A stretch of DNA of 64,000 bases from SXRF01 sp039808985 (GTDB taxonomy: Bacteria; Pseudomonadota; Alphaproteobacteria; Rickettsiales; SXRF01), in assembly GCA_039808985.1 (NCBI GenBank), contig JBDHUC010000002.1, forward strand, positions 61,479-125,478, read 5' to 3'. A model generated the notes under the pieces. It saw only the letters and a program-made list of their open reading frames with translations. It was not told the origin of the DNA and made no database searches. Both the position numbers and the translations under genes were made by a program. Numbering within the stretch: the first letter of the stretch is position 1; each line of letters opens with the position of its first letter. Below are positions 8,849 to 17,056 of the stretch, piece by piece.

Positions 8849-10662
8849 TGGAACTATCAGAATTTTTAAGGCAGACACAGCAGGAAGTGCGCGCAGAGAT
8901 TGACGACAGACTCGGCTCACCAGGAAATGCGTATCCGTATCCTGAATCAGTTTTCAGTGAAATTGTAATGGAGCACATGTCCGAAATAGGCATGACCTTT
9001 GAGCCTGTTGTGTGCCATTACACTGCCAAGGTGGGCAATGCCAACCTGAGACTCAGTGGCTATGCTGTTTCAGATGACGCCGATCAGATCGACCTGTTTG
9101 TCAGTCTTTATGATGGCGTAGATGAAATCAAACCTGTGCCTGACGCGGAAACAAAAGCAGCGGCGGAGCAATGCCTGCGCTTTCTGGCAAAGTGCGCTAC
9201 GGGTAGCCTTCTGTCGACCATGGATAAGTCGAATGATGCGTATGCTCTGGCACTCAACATAAAGGAATGTTACTCGAGTCTCGACCAGATAAGGGTTTAC
9301 GTTCTCACAGATCGGCAGGCAAAAGCGAAAAACTTCAAGCCAAGAGAAGTGAATGGCAAGACTGTAAAGCTGGAGGTGATGGATATTGAACGGCTGCATC
9401 GCCACTGGTCTGAAGGCAAGCCCCGCGATGAGCTGGTAGTAAATTTTGAAGAGGTGTCGGGCGGCGCACTTCCATGCGTTTATGTACCAGGTGAAGCCGA
9501 AGGCTATGACTATGCCATGACCGTCATCCCTGGTGAGGCGTTGCGGTTTATTTATGAGAAATATGGCGCGCGTCTGCTCGAAGCCAACGTGCGCTCATTC
9601 CTAAGCGTTACAGGAAAAGTGAATAAAGGCATACGCGACACCCTGAAAAACGAACCAGAACGCTTTATGGCGTATAATAACGGTATTGTATTGATTGCGG
9701 ATGAAGTGAATCTTGGCAGAACAAAAGATGGTTCTGTTGGCATCCTCTGGCTCAAGGGCATGCAGATCGTCAACGGTGGTCAGACAACAGCATCGCTTTA
9801 TTTCACGCAGAAGAAGAACCCTGAGGTTGACCTGACGCGCGTGAGAGTTCCTGCCAAAATCATCGTGCTGAAATCCAAAAACACTGAAAACGAAGAAGCA
9901 CTGATTTCTGACATTTCCAAATATGCGAACAGTCAGAACTCTGTTAAACTTTCTGACTTATCGGCAAATAAACCATTCCATGTTGAAATTGAGAAGCTGG
10001 CATTATCGACCTATTGCCCCGATGGTATCGGTCGTTGGTTCTATGAGAGAGCGGCTGGCAGTTATAACGTTATGCTGACGCGCGAGGGAACAACGCCTGC
10101 AAAACTTCGTCAGATAAAGGAATCCATACCACCAGCGCGTAAAATTACCAAGACCGATCTTGCTAAATATCTCAATGCATGGGGTCAATTACCGCATCTG
10201 GTCAGCCTGGGTTCGCAGAAGAATTTTGATAAATTCATGGGGCAATTCACCAATCAGGATGGCCAGACGGTTATTTCAGTTCCTGACAGCGCATTTTATA
10301 AGCAGATAGTCGCCAAGGCTATTCTGTTCAAAGCAGTGCAGAAACTGGTTCGCCCGATGTTCCCAGCGTTCCAGGCGAATATCACCACCTATACTATATC
10401 GCTGCTTGCCAACAGACTGGGAGACAGCATTGATCTGGATAAGATATGGCTGCAACAGGATATTTCATCGCAGTTGAAGCAACAGGTGCAGGCATGGGCA
10501 GTCGATGTGGATCGTATCCTGCATCAATCGGCAGCAGGACGAATGGTTTCGGAATGGGCCAAAAAACCCGAATGCTGGGACGCTGTGCGCGATGGAAAAT
10601 ACTCCGCGCCGTTGTCAGGCATTCCAGAGGTGAAGGCTTCAGCCGTATCGTCAGTGGCTTAA
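8848..10662 (+). CDS. AIPR family protein (abortive infection phage resistance)
   Basis: A 604-aa protein whose ATG overlaps the previous stop by one base. The family signature is visible in FMAYNNGIVLIADEV and GMQIVNGGQTTASLY (about residues 270-317), the conserved core of AIPR proteins. The molecular activity of AIPR is not established to my knowledge; members are linked to phage resistance and to Z1/GHKL islands. It is the last gene of the overlapping operon that begins with the methyltransferase. About 75 bp of AT-rich sequence follow before the promoter of the AbiE pair. No terminator hairpin was seen after it. Confidence 0.9.
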   Translation: MELSEFLRQTQQEVRAEIDDRLGSPGNAYPYPESVFSEIVMEHMSEIGMTFEPVVCHYTAKVGNANLRLSGYAVSDDADQIDLFVSLYDGVDEIKPVPDAETKAAAEQCLRFLAKCATGSLLSTMDKSNDAYALALNIKECYSSLDQIRVYVLTDRQAKAKNFKPREVNGKTVKLEVMDIERLHRHWSEGKPRDELVVNFEEVSGGALPCVYVPGEAEGYDYAMTVIPGEALRFIYEKYGARLLEANVRSFLSVTGKVNKGIRDTLKNEPERFMAYNNGIVLIADEVNLGRTKDGSVGILWLKGMQIVNGGQTTASLYFTQKKNPEVDLTRVRVPAKIIVLKSKNTENEEALISDISKYANSQNSVKLSDLSANKPFHVEIEKLALSTYCPDGIGRWFYERAAGSYNVMLTREGTTPAKLRQIKESIPPARKITKTDLAKYLNAWGQLPHLVSLGSQKNFDKFMGQFTNQDGQTVISVPDSAFYKQIVAKAILFKAVQKLVRPMFPAFQANITTYTISLLANRLGDSIDLDKIWLQQDISSQLKQQVQAWAVDVDRILHQSAAGRMVSEWAKKPECWDAVRDGKYSAPLSGIPEVKASAVSSVA

Positions 10663-10738
10663 AGTACATATCTCTTCCAGAATTAAGCAAAAATTCCATT
10701 GTTTAACAGCATTCTATATCAAATTACCCGCCTATTGA

Positions 10739-10770
10739 TTGTCAGATAAAACTATGCTATAATCTGACAA
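10739..10770 (+). promoter_or_regulatory. AbiE promoter inside a perfect inverted repeat operator
   Basis: Perfect 9-bp inverted repeats TTGTCAGAT (10739-10747) and ATCTGACAA (10762-10770) flank a 14-bp spacer. The extended -10 box TGCTATAAT occupies 10755-10763, so the -10 and the right arm overlap. Antitoxin genes of the AbiE type are known to be autorepressed by AbiEi binding to inverted repeats near the -10. The layout here fits a repressor occluding RNA polymerase. The ATG of the antitoxin is only 14 bp downstream, so the leader must be very short. Confidence 0.75.
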
Positions 10771-10783
10771 ATAAGAGTATAAT

Positions 10784-11404
10784 ATGAAGTCCATAACCGA
10801 CCAGATAATCAGCCGAATCAAGCGCAAGAAGCCAGGCTGGGTGTTTACGCCCAGAGACTTTCTTGACGTTGGTTCGCGTGCGGCTGTTGATCAGGTGCTT
10901 TCCAGGCTGGTGAAAAAGGGCATGGTTCGTCGCCTGGATCGTGGCATTTATGATTACCCGAAGCAAAGCACGCTGCTCGGAACACTTTCCCCCAATCCCG
11001 ATAATATTGCGCGCGCTATGGCGGCAGGGGATGATGTATTTCCATCGGGTGCAATGGCCGCGAACCTGTTAGGTCTATCGACGCAGGTACCTGCTAAACC
11101 ATCTTACCTTACTAATGCGACCACTCGCACACGAAGGGTGGCGGGGCAGACAATCCAATTAAAGCGCGCGCGTGTGGCACTGCTCGACAATATTCCCGAT
11201 CATGCTAATTTGGCACTGCAGGCACTATCCTATCTTGGCAGGCACAACATTGACGATCAGATTATCAGTCGCTGTGCGCGCGTGTTGACGGATAGAGATA
11301 TGTCGGGACTGCATCAGGCTATGGGGCGCATACCAGGCTGGATGGCAGACACTATTCATAAAATTGAGCAGGCAAAACATGGACAAATTTCTAACACTGC
11401 CTGA
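10784..11404 (+). CDS. AbiEi-family antitoxin (type IV toxin-antitoxin, DUF6088-like)
   Basis: A 206-aa protein. The N-terminal winged-helix region fits an AbiEi-type DNA-binding antitoxin (GWVFTPRDFLDVGSRAAVDQ, then LVKKGMVRRLDRGIYDYP). The remainder carries the family block SGAMAANLLGLSTQVP. It is expected to repress its own promoter and, through its C-terminal part, to counter the nucleotidyltransferase encoded next without stable complex formation. It overlaps the toxin gene by 26 bp. Its own promoter and operator sit directly upstream, so the pair is a transcription unit separate from the MORC/Z1 operon. Confidence 0.85.
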   Translation: MKSITDQIISRIKRKKPGWVFTPRDFLDVGSRAAVDQVLSRLVKKGMVRRLDRGIYDYPKQSTLLGTLSPNPDNIARAMAAGDDVFPSGAMAANLLGLSTQVPAKPSYLTNATTRTRRVAGQTIQLKRARVALLDNIPDHANLALQALSYLGRHNIDDQIISRCARVLTDRDMSGLHQAMGRIPGWMADTIHKIEQAKHGQISNTA

Positions 11405-12449
11405 TGAAAACCGAAAAGAAGTGTTCGAAGAAACGGCAAGTAAGCTTGAAATTCTATCCATCATCGTCGAAAAAGATTTCTGGGTGTGCTGGACGCTGAA
11501 ACAGCTATTTTCTCTGCCCGAGCTGGGGAGTCTGATTACGTTCAAAGGAGGCACTTCACTCTCAAAAGCGTATCAGCTGATTGATCGCTTTTCAGAAGAT
11601 ATTGATCTGACTATCAGCCGCGCTGCACCGAGCCTTGCAGATGTAGCAGATCCGATGGAAAGCGACATATCTGGCAAGGAACGTCAGCGCAGAATTGATG
11701 CCTTAAAAATTGGCGCACAGTCCTTTGTGGCAGACCTTGCTGCGCCTGTATTGCAACGGCAGTTCCAAGATGCTCTTACCAAGTCGGATGGCTGGGAAAT
11801 CATCCTCGATAAAGATGATAAAGATAAACAAACCCTGTCATTTTTTTACCCGCGATTGTTCAACTATGGCCAAGGTTATGGGCGTGGCGGTTTTGGTGTC
11901 GGGCGATTCGGCGAGGGCGAGTTTGGCTATATAAAGCCTATGGTGAAACTTGAATTTGGCGCACGCGGTGAAATTGAACCCAGCACCGAAAAAGCCATCA
12001 CACCATATGTGGCAGACATCTACCCGCAGTTTTTTGATATTACCAGCTGCAACGTACATGTGTTGACGGCAGAGCGTACGTTCTGGGAAAAAGCCACTAT
12101 CCTACATGCCTTATGCCACGGCACAAAGATTCGTGACCGCATGTCACGCCATTATTACGACACCTATCTGCTTGCTGAAAAAGGCATAGCAGATGCAGCA
12201 TTGCTGGATGTGTCGCTGCTGGCGCAGGTGGTAAGAAACAAGAGCCTGATGTTTGCTGATAATAAGGCCTCCTACGATACGGCAAAAATTGGTTCATTGT
12301 GCCTGATGCCGAAGCCTGAAGCACTGCCAGAGCTGAAGCGTGATTACGCCGCAATGGCGGTAATGTTTACCAAACCAGCACCAGATTTTGAAACGATGAT
12401 GCAGGGGATTGCGAATTTGGAGAGAAAAATAAACGGAGGCGGCTCATAA
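11379..12449 (+). CDS. AbiEii-family nucleotidyltransferase toxin
   Basis: Start at ATG 11379 inside the antitoxin gene; a TTG at 11364 is also possible. The product is 356 aa. It carries the AbiEii/AbiGii nucleotidyltransferase core FKGGTSLSKAYQL (GGTS at 57-60, K63) and SEDIDL (D74, D76), which bind metal and nucleotide. Toxins of this class transfer nucleotides to tRNA or other acceptors and stop growth, giving abortive infection. A Gly-rich stretch near residues 155-175 is unusual but lies in a variable region. Immediate coupling to AbiEi supports the assignment. Confidence 0.88.
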   Translation: MDKFLTLPDENRKEVFEETASKLEILSIIVEKDFWVCWTLKQLFSLPELGSLITFKGGTSLSKAYQLIDRFSEDIDLTISRAAPSLADVADPMESDISGKERQRRIDALKIGAQSFVADLAAPVLQRQFQDALTKSDGWEIILDKDDKDKQTLSFFYPRLFNYGQGYGRGGFGVGRFGEGEFGYIKPMVKLEFGARGEIEPSTEKAITPYVADIYPQFFDITSCNVHVLTAERTFWEKATILHALCHGTKIRDRMSRHYYDTYLLAEKGIADAALLDVSLLAQVVRNKSLMFADNKASYDTAKIGSLCLMPKPEALPELKRDYAAMAVMFTKPAPDFETMMQGIANLERKINGGGS

Positions 12450-12468
12450 AACGCTGTTCAAGTATCAA

Positions 12469-13239
12469 ATGAAAATCATCAGTTACAGCGATCTGCATCT
12501 TGAGTTTGGCCGGAATTTTCAGCCGCCTTCTGATAGTGATGCGGATGTAATGATTCTTGCTGGCGATATCATTACGTTTCGTAATTTCAAGCCATTGGGC
12601 TGGATGCTGAAGTTCTGGAAAAAGCCAGTTCTGTTCGTTGCTGGCAACCATGAATATTATACACAACGACCAATGGATGCTGGCGAGAATGCATTCAAAT
12701 CATGGCTGGCGGAATATCACCCCAATGTCACTTTCCTGCAGGACGAAGCAATCACCATTGATGGGGTGCATTTCTTCGGTGGTACCATGTGGACAGACTT
12801 CAACGCTGCAGATCACAAAGCCATGATGGAAGCGGCGAACGGGATTAACGATTATCGCCAGATCATGCTGACTAGTGGTCAGTTGCTCAAACCTATCGAT
12901 ACGGTGGCGTATCACACATCATTTGTAACCAGCCTGGAGCGGTGGTTTGCTGAAGATATTCATGGCACGCGCGTGGTGATTTCACACCATGCGCCAGTGA
13001 TTAACCCCAACACGCAGTATGGCAACAGTCCGCTCATGCCAGCCTTCAACTCGCTAGATGTGTTGCCCATTATCGAAAAATATCAGCCAGCATTATGGGT
13101 GTATGGTCATACGCATGAGTGTGACGACCAGATGATTGGGCGCACGCGTATCATTTCCAACCAGCGGGGCTATCCTGATCGTGCTGGTGGCTTTGAATCT
13201 GGGGGATTCGATAAGGCTGGCTGTGCTGTGGAGATTTAG
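12469..13239 (+). CDS. Calcineurin-like metallophosphoesterase
   Basis: A 256-aa protein with all five metal-binding blocks: SYSDLHLE (D8, H10), ILAGDII, FVAGNHEYY, VVISHHAPV and YGHTHECDD. It should be a cytosolic phosphodiesterase or phosphatase with a dinuclear metal centre; the substrate is not predictable. It starts 19 bp after the AbiEii gene and may be co-transcribed with it. Its stop overlaps the stop of the convergent alkB gene by a few bases. Members of this family occur both in defence islands and as housekeeping hydrolases. Confidence 0.9.
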   Translation: MKIISYSDLHLEFGRNFQPPSDSDADVMILAGDIITFRNFKPLGWMLKFWKKPVLFVAGNHEYYTQRPMDAGENAFKSWLAEYHPNVTFLQDEAITIDGVHFFGGTMWTDFNAADHKAMMEAANGINDYRQIMLTSGQLLKPIDTVAYHTSFVTSLERWFAEDIHGTRVVISHHAPVINPNTQYGNSPLMPAFNSLDVLPIIEKYQPALWVYGHTHECDDQMIGRTRIISNQRGYPDRAGGFESGGFDKAGCAVEI

Positions 13240-13850
13240 GCATCCACAATCGCCTTCCGAAACGTCAGCGAAATCCGGCGTGTACGCTGGATAATCTGGC
13301 CGTTGCTACGGTCGGTTTTTCGCGCAGCAATAGCGTGCTGCCACACATAACGTGCATCGCCAGTAAGCACGATCAGGCTGCACGGCTCCAGCAGCAATGA
13401 TGATTTTTGGCCTGTTTTGCTATGGGTGAAATCCATCACGCAGGGCGAACCTAGGCTCAGGCTGGCGATGGTGTTGGCGAAACATGGCACGCAGTCGATA
13501 TGTGCTGAGATGCCCTGCCCAGGCTGATATTCGTTGATGATGACCTGATCGGGTATTTCGGCAAATAATCCCCCCTGCTGCAAGCACACTGCGTAGGATT
13601 GTAGCCAGTCAGGTAGTGCGCCTATTCGCAGATCACTGGTGACATTTCGCGCCTTATAATCATACCTCCAGCCATAATGCTGGACGCGGCGTTTGAGGTC
13701 ATGCATCCACGGCTGGCTGTCTATGAGCTCCAGCAGTGCTGCCTCTGTCGATTTGTCGATGTAATGGGGAATGTAAGACAGGCCAGTGATCTCTGGGGCA
13801 ACGGGTGTTGTTTCTTCAAATAACGATGCCTGTGTTATGCCAAATGTCAT
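13236..13850 (-). CDS. alkB: AlkB-type 2-oxoglutarate/Fe(II) dioxygenase
   Basis: Start at ATG 13850, which overlaps the upstream stop (ATGA); an in-frame start at 13871 would overlap by 25 bp. The product is 204 aa. NEYQPGQGISAHID provides the NxY nucleotide-lid residues and the HxD pair (H117, D119). H172 completes the iron triad, and RRISLTFR supplies the 2-oxoglutarate arginines (R192, R198 with the usual spacing). AlkB proteins oxidatively remove 1-methyladenine, 3-methylcytosine and 3-methylthymine/uracil from DNA or RNA. It is coupled to a BMT5-like methyltransferase upstream, which suggests a specific rather than general repair role. No Ada box or other adaptive-response gene is visible nearby. 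Confidence 0.92.
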   Translation of the reverse strand: MTFGITQASLFEETTPVAPEITGLSYIPHYIDKSTEAALLELIDSQPWMHDLKRRVQHYGWRYDYKARNVTSDLRIGALPDWLQSYAVCLQQGGLFAEIPDQVIINEYQPGQGISAHIDCVPCFANTIASLSLGSPCVMDFTHSKTGQKSSLLLEPCSLIVLTGDARYVWQHAIAARKTDRSNGQIIQRTRRISLTFRKAIVDA

Positions 13851-14611
13851 GCCTGTTTCCTGAATACCCACGTACTGAATTCATCATGATGATCAATCGC
13901 GCTGCCGCTTTGATGCGTCATGGTATGTTCATACTCTGGAAACGCTGATGGATCAAACGGATAGGATTCAGGTGGTGCGAATCCTGCAATATCTGCCGCT
14001 GCATCAAACTGAAATGCGCCAAGATAATGTGGACTATCAACCGCCGAAATCAAGACTTTGCCGCCTAGATGCAACTGCGCTGCCGCGCTTATGAGAAAAT
14101 CACGCACGAGTACGAAATTGGGATTATGCCCTTCCACTGCGTCTCTGCTGCCAGCATGTGGGAATTGGAACACGATAGTATCAAACCGCCATGATCCAAA
14201 TACGGATGCAAGGCTCGATGCATCAACGCCATGCAGCACCGTTACACCCTTGCGGCGTAGTACTTCGGTGTTGGTAATGGCATCGGAAGATAGTTCTTCT
14301 TTGTTTTCAAAGGTGGTGGCAATCAGTCTGCTGGGTATAATACCCGACATTGCGGCAAGACTGATGGTAAAGCTCAGGTTGCCCTCGCCAACAAGCAGCG
14401 TCCTGCCCTGCGATACCTCTGCTACAAAATCGAAGTTGATGGATTTATGCAGTAACCATGTGAGATGCCTATCAATGCGCTGTAGCTGCTTTGCCTCCGC
14501 CACTAACCCCAGATTAAGGCTACGATGGATAAGCTGCTGGTTCATTACGCCCATTCTGTAAATGATGGGAGCTATATCTCCCTGATGATAATTCGCGCTA
14601 TTCAATCCCAT
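13847..14611 (-). CDS. BMT5-like (DUF2431) SAM-dependent methyltransferase
   Basis: Start at ATG 14611, with a TTG at 14638 as an alternative; neither has a strong ribosome-binding site. The product is about 254 aa. The SAM-binding motif is LLVGEGNLSFT (near residues 72-82), followed by ATTFENKEEL and FDTIVFQFPHAGSRD. These match the eukaryotic BMT5 family, which makes 3-methyluridine in 25S rRNA, including the characteristic F-x-FPH-x-G block. A bacterial protein of this fold could methylate uridine N3 in RNA, but that is inference. It shares an ATGA overlap with alkB downstream. The pair points to a writer/eraser or modification/repair unit. Confidence 0.75.
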   Translation of the reverse strand: MGLNSANYHQGDIAPIIYRMGVMNQQLIHRSLNLGLVAEAKQLQRIDRHLTWLLHKSINFDFVAEVSQGRTLLVGEGNLSFTISLAAMSGIIPSRLIATTFENKEELSSDAITNTEVLRRKGVTVLHGVDASSLASVFGSWRFDTIVFQFPHAGSRDAVEGHNPNFVLVRDFLISAAAQLHLGGKVLISAVDSPHYLGAFQFDAAADIAGFAPPESYPFDPSAFPEYEHTMTHQSGSAIDHHDEFSTWVFRKQA

Positions 14612-14639
14612 CGAAGTGCCTTTTACATGTGTTTCCAAG

Positions 14640-14972
14640 CAGCCAGAACTGCCCCTATGTTACATGTTCTCACAGGAATGCGTGTCTAGGAAGGGGGGAA
14701 AAGCGAAATATTGCACCCGCCACTCACGCCACTGTCGCTGGCAAGAAAACAAAGCCATCTATGAAGATTTTCCGCCGCTTAGGAAACTCGATGACAGCCG
14801 CCCGTTGTTCCGGTAAGGTTCGAAGGGCGTCGATAGCCGCGCACCACTTAATCCATTCTCTATTTAAAGCTGGATGTGCTGTCATACTGCGAATTGCGTA
14901 GCAATTGCGCAGGATCTCAGGATTATTGAGCGATACTGTGCAGCGGCGCGACATACACTTTAGAAGCCAGGT
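14640..14972. other. Gene-poor stretch with one hairpin repeat
   Basis: About 330 bp separate the BMT5-like gene from the STAS-like gene. Short open frames occur on both strands, but none has a credible start, ribosome-binding site or recognisable domain. A minus-strand frame of about 76 codons runs through the hairpin at 14881-14914 and could be a decayed fragment interrupted by that element. No tRNA, terminator or promoter was recognised with confidence. Confidence 0.5.
14881..14914. repeat. Single REP/RPE-like hairpin unit
   Basis: The unit starts GTCATACTGCG and ends CGCAGGAT. The inner arms AATTGC and GCAATT surround a three-base loop. It is nearly the inverse of the second unit of the element at 63809-63898, and it shares the ATCCTGCG/CGCAGGAT border with the elements inside valS, alaS and mfd. 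It stands alone here in an otherwise empty stretch. Confidence 0.8.
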
Positions 14973-15329
14973 TTATGCAGCTATCCAGCGCATAGCATCT
15001 ATTTCTTCGCCTTTATCAAACACCGAAATTTCAGGATGCACGAATATTTTAAATACACCAGCCAGCCAATGTTGCCAGCTATGCCCGGCAATTATAGCGA
15101 TCCTCTCAACCTTTCCCTGGTGGCTCTTTACAAATCCCATATGCGCTTCAAATGCCTTCATATCCTGCCAGCCATTAAACTGGGTTGCATCTATAAGCAA
15201 ACGGATGCTGCCATGCCTGCGGATAAATTCTTCAGCCAAAGGAATGAACTGTATGAAATCATCGGCATGCAGAATTTCAGGAATAGTTATCTTTGCAATA
15301 TTATCTTCGACAAATTCCATTTTAATCAT
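14973..15329 (-). CDS. STAS/SpoIIAA-like protein
   Basis: A 118-aa protein. The ATG at 15329 follows a GGAG site at good spacing. The pattern fits the SpoIIAA-like STAS family: an N-terminal beta segment, then IRLLIDATQFNGW, IAIIAGHSWQHWL and a C-terminal EEIDAMRWI helix. This family is often found in proteobacteria as a stand-alone single domain. Its function is unknown, though lipid or nucleotide binding has been suggested for STAS folds. It lies 10 bp after cfa on the same strand and is probably co-transcribed with it, so a membrane-stress connection is possible. Confidence 0.8.
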   Translation of the reverse strand: MIKMEFVEDNIAKITIPEILHADDFIQFIPLAEEFIRRHGSIRLLIDATQFNGWQDMKAFEAHMGFVKSHQGKVERIAIIAGHSWQHWLAGVFKIFVHPEISVFDKGEEIDAMRWIAA

Positions 15330-15339
15330 TTCTGCTCCA

Positions 15340-16590
15340 TTATTTATGGGTTATTTCAACCTGCATCACGCTTGTGCGCCCGACAGAGAAAGAGGCTATA
15401 CAACTAGCCAGGTAAAAGCGCCACATGCGTATGAAATATTCATCATACCCCATCAGCCTTACCTCAGCTTTACCGGCTTCGAAGCGCTTAAGCCACTGCG
15501 TAAGCGTAAATGCGTAATCGCCGCCGAAAGTGAATATTTCCATACAAAAAAGCCCGGCCTCATCGGCACAGCTTCGGAAGCGTTCCTGCGATGGAAGGCA
15601 ACCGCCGGGAAAAATTACCTGCTCGATAAAACCACGCTTGTTATGACACTTTTCAAACACCTCGCCATCCAGCACAATAGTCTGTATCATGGCCTTGCCG
15701 CCGGGTTTGAGAATGGATGCAATCTTTTTAAAATATAATGGCCAATATTTCTCGCCTACATGCTCAAACATGCCAATTGACACTATGTAATCATACTGGC
15801 TGAAAATATTTCTATAATCCATAAGCTCGATTGTTGCGGCATCACTCAGCCCCTTATTGTAAATCCTTTCCCTGGCATACTCACCCTGCTCTTTTGATAT
15901 TGTAACGGCAGTAACCCGAAAACCATTGCTTGCAGCAAACTCAGCAAAACCACCCCATCCACAGCCTATGTCCAATATATGCGAGCCAGGCTCAGGGTTA
16001 AGCTTGTTCAATATACGGCGATATTTAGCAGCCTGCGCATCTTCCAGCGATCTTTTCCTGTCGCCTTCAAACAAGCCTGAGGAATAGGTCATGCTTTTAT
16101 CAAGCCATAATTTATAGAAATCATTACCCAGATCATAATGCCTGGCAATATTACTGCGGCTGCCAAGCAAGCTATTGCCTTGTATAAACCCGCGTAACCG
16201 CTGCCACAGTGAATATATGGGCCTGCCATAAAAATAGCGCTCAAGACTATCTGAGTTTTGGATCCCATACATTACCAGGCCAGAAATATCATAGGAGTCC
16301 CACTCGCCCTTTGCATAGCTATCGGCAAAACCAATTTCCCCACGAACCATCAATGCATCAAGGGCTTTCCAGCTATGCAATTCCATATGCGCCTCAACGC
16401 CCGGCTTACAGCCTTTAAAGCGATAATCAGCGCCATCTGGCGAGGTTATAAAAAGCCTTCCATATTCTGCCTGTGCAAAGGCATTAAATAACGGATGCGG
16501 TGATTTAGAATGTTTTATTGGAACCAGATCTTTTATTGAAACTTCATCAAGATATATATTCGCAGCACGGGAAATCGGTTTAGAGCTCAT
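15340..16590 (-). CDS. cfa: Cyclopropane-fatty-acyl-phospholipid synthase
   Basis: Start at ATG 16590, preceded by GGAGG at six bases; the open frame extends 21 codons further without a site. The product is 416 aa, the usual length. Conserved blocks are HYDLGNDFYKLWLDKSMTYS, the SAM site ILDIGCGWGGFAEFAA, and SIGMFEHVGEKYWPLYF. It transfers a methylene from SAM across cis double bonds of membrane phospholipid acyl chains. The N-terminal region is of the longer CFA type, with the active-site fold at the C-terminal two thirds. It is followed closely by the STAS-like gene. Confidence 0.95.
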   Translation of the reverse strand: MSSKPISRAANIYLDEVSIKDLVPIKHSKSPHPLFNAFAQAEYGRLFITSPDGADYRFKGCKPGVEAHMELHSWKALDALMVRGEIGFADSYAKGEWDSYDISGLVMYGIQNSDSLERYFYGRPIYSLWQRLRGFIQGNSLLGSRSNIARHYDLGNDFYKLWLDKSMTYSSGLFEGDRKRSLEDAQAAKYRRILNKLNPEPGSHILDIGCGWGGFAEFAASNGFRVTAVTISKEQGEYARERIYNKGLSDAATIELMDYRNIFSQYDYIVSIGMFEHVGEKYWPLYFKKIASILKPGGKAMIQTIVLDGEVFEKCHNKRGFIEQVIFPGGCLPSQERFRSCADEAGLFCMEIFTFGGDYAFTLTQWLKRFEAGKAEVRLMGYDEYFIRMWRFYLASCIASFSVGRTSVMQVEITHK

Positions 16591-16707
16591 ATATCCTCCA
16601 GGTAAAAAAGAGATTTTACATTGAGGGGCTGTTATTTCTCTATAACGAAACAACTTTAAGGAAATAAAGAAAATATAAATTACAGGCTATAACTTGGTTA
16701 AACCTGC

Positions 16708-17049
16708 TTAATGGCGACCATATTTAGCACAGGACGGGGCAGAGAAAATATATTTGCCATCATTGCCTGGAACATAACAATTTTCTGGATATTCCTTAGG
16801 GCTTGTATCGGTTGCATTATCCATCTGCCATTTGGTTTTAAGGTCACCACCATATTTACGGCATTCAATAACGCTATTGCACATACTGTTATCAGTATTG
16901 GCAACCGGGCTTGCTATATTCTGCAACGGTTTTTTCATAACACGGGTAAAGGCGTTCTGGTCGGCTGGAGCCTCATTAGCAAAGGCTGCTCCGGCAGCAT
17001 ATAAAAACAATATCGCGGCGGTTTTGGCGATTTTAAAGGCAGTAGTCAT
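16708..17049 (-). CDS. Small secreted cysteine-containing protein, unrecognised
   Basis: Start at ATG 17049, with AGGAG upstream; the frame is open further into valS. The product is 113 aa with a clear signal peptide (KIAKTAAILFLYAAGAAFA, cleavage before NEA). The mature part carries four cysteines (CNSVIEC, ENCYV, PSCAKYG) that could form two disulphides in the periplasm. I recognise no family. It begins 7 bp after the valS stop, so it is probably read from the valS transcript. Confidence 0.7.
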   Translation of the reverse strand: MTTAFKIAKTAAILFLYAAGAAFANEAPADQNAFTRVMKKPLQNIASPVANTDNSMCNSVIECRKYGGDLKTKWQMDNATDTSPKEYPENCYVPGNDGKYIFSAPSCAKYGRH

Positions 17050-17056
17050 AATACTC

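Noticed and set aside
1..12449. Prophage or integrative element carrying the defence genes
   Set aside because: No integrase, transposase, phage structural gene or tRNA attachment site is visible within the window; the left edge is outside it, so the question stays open.
14724..14954. 76-codon minus-strand frame as a gene
   Set aside because: It runs through a hairpin repeat, has no start signal and no recognisable domain.
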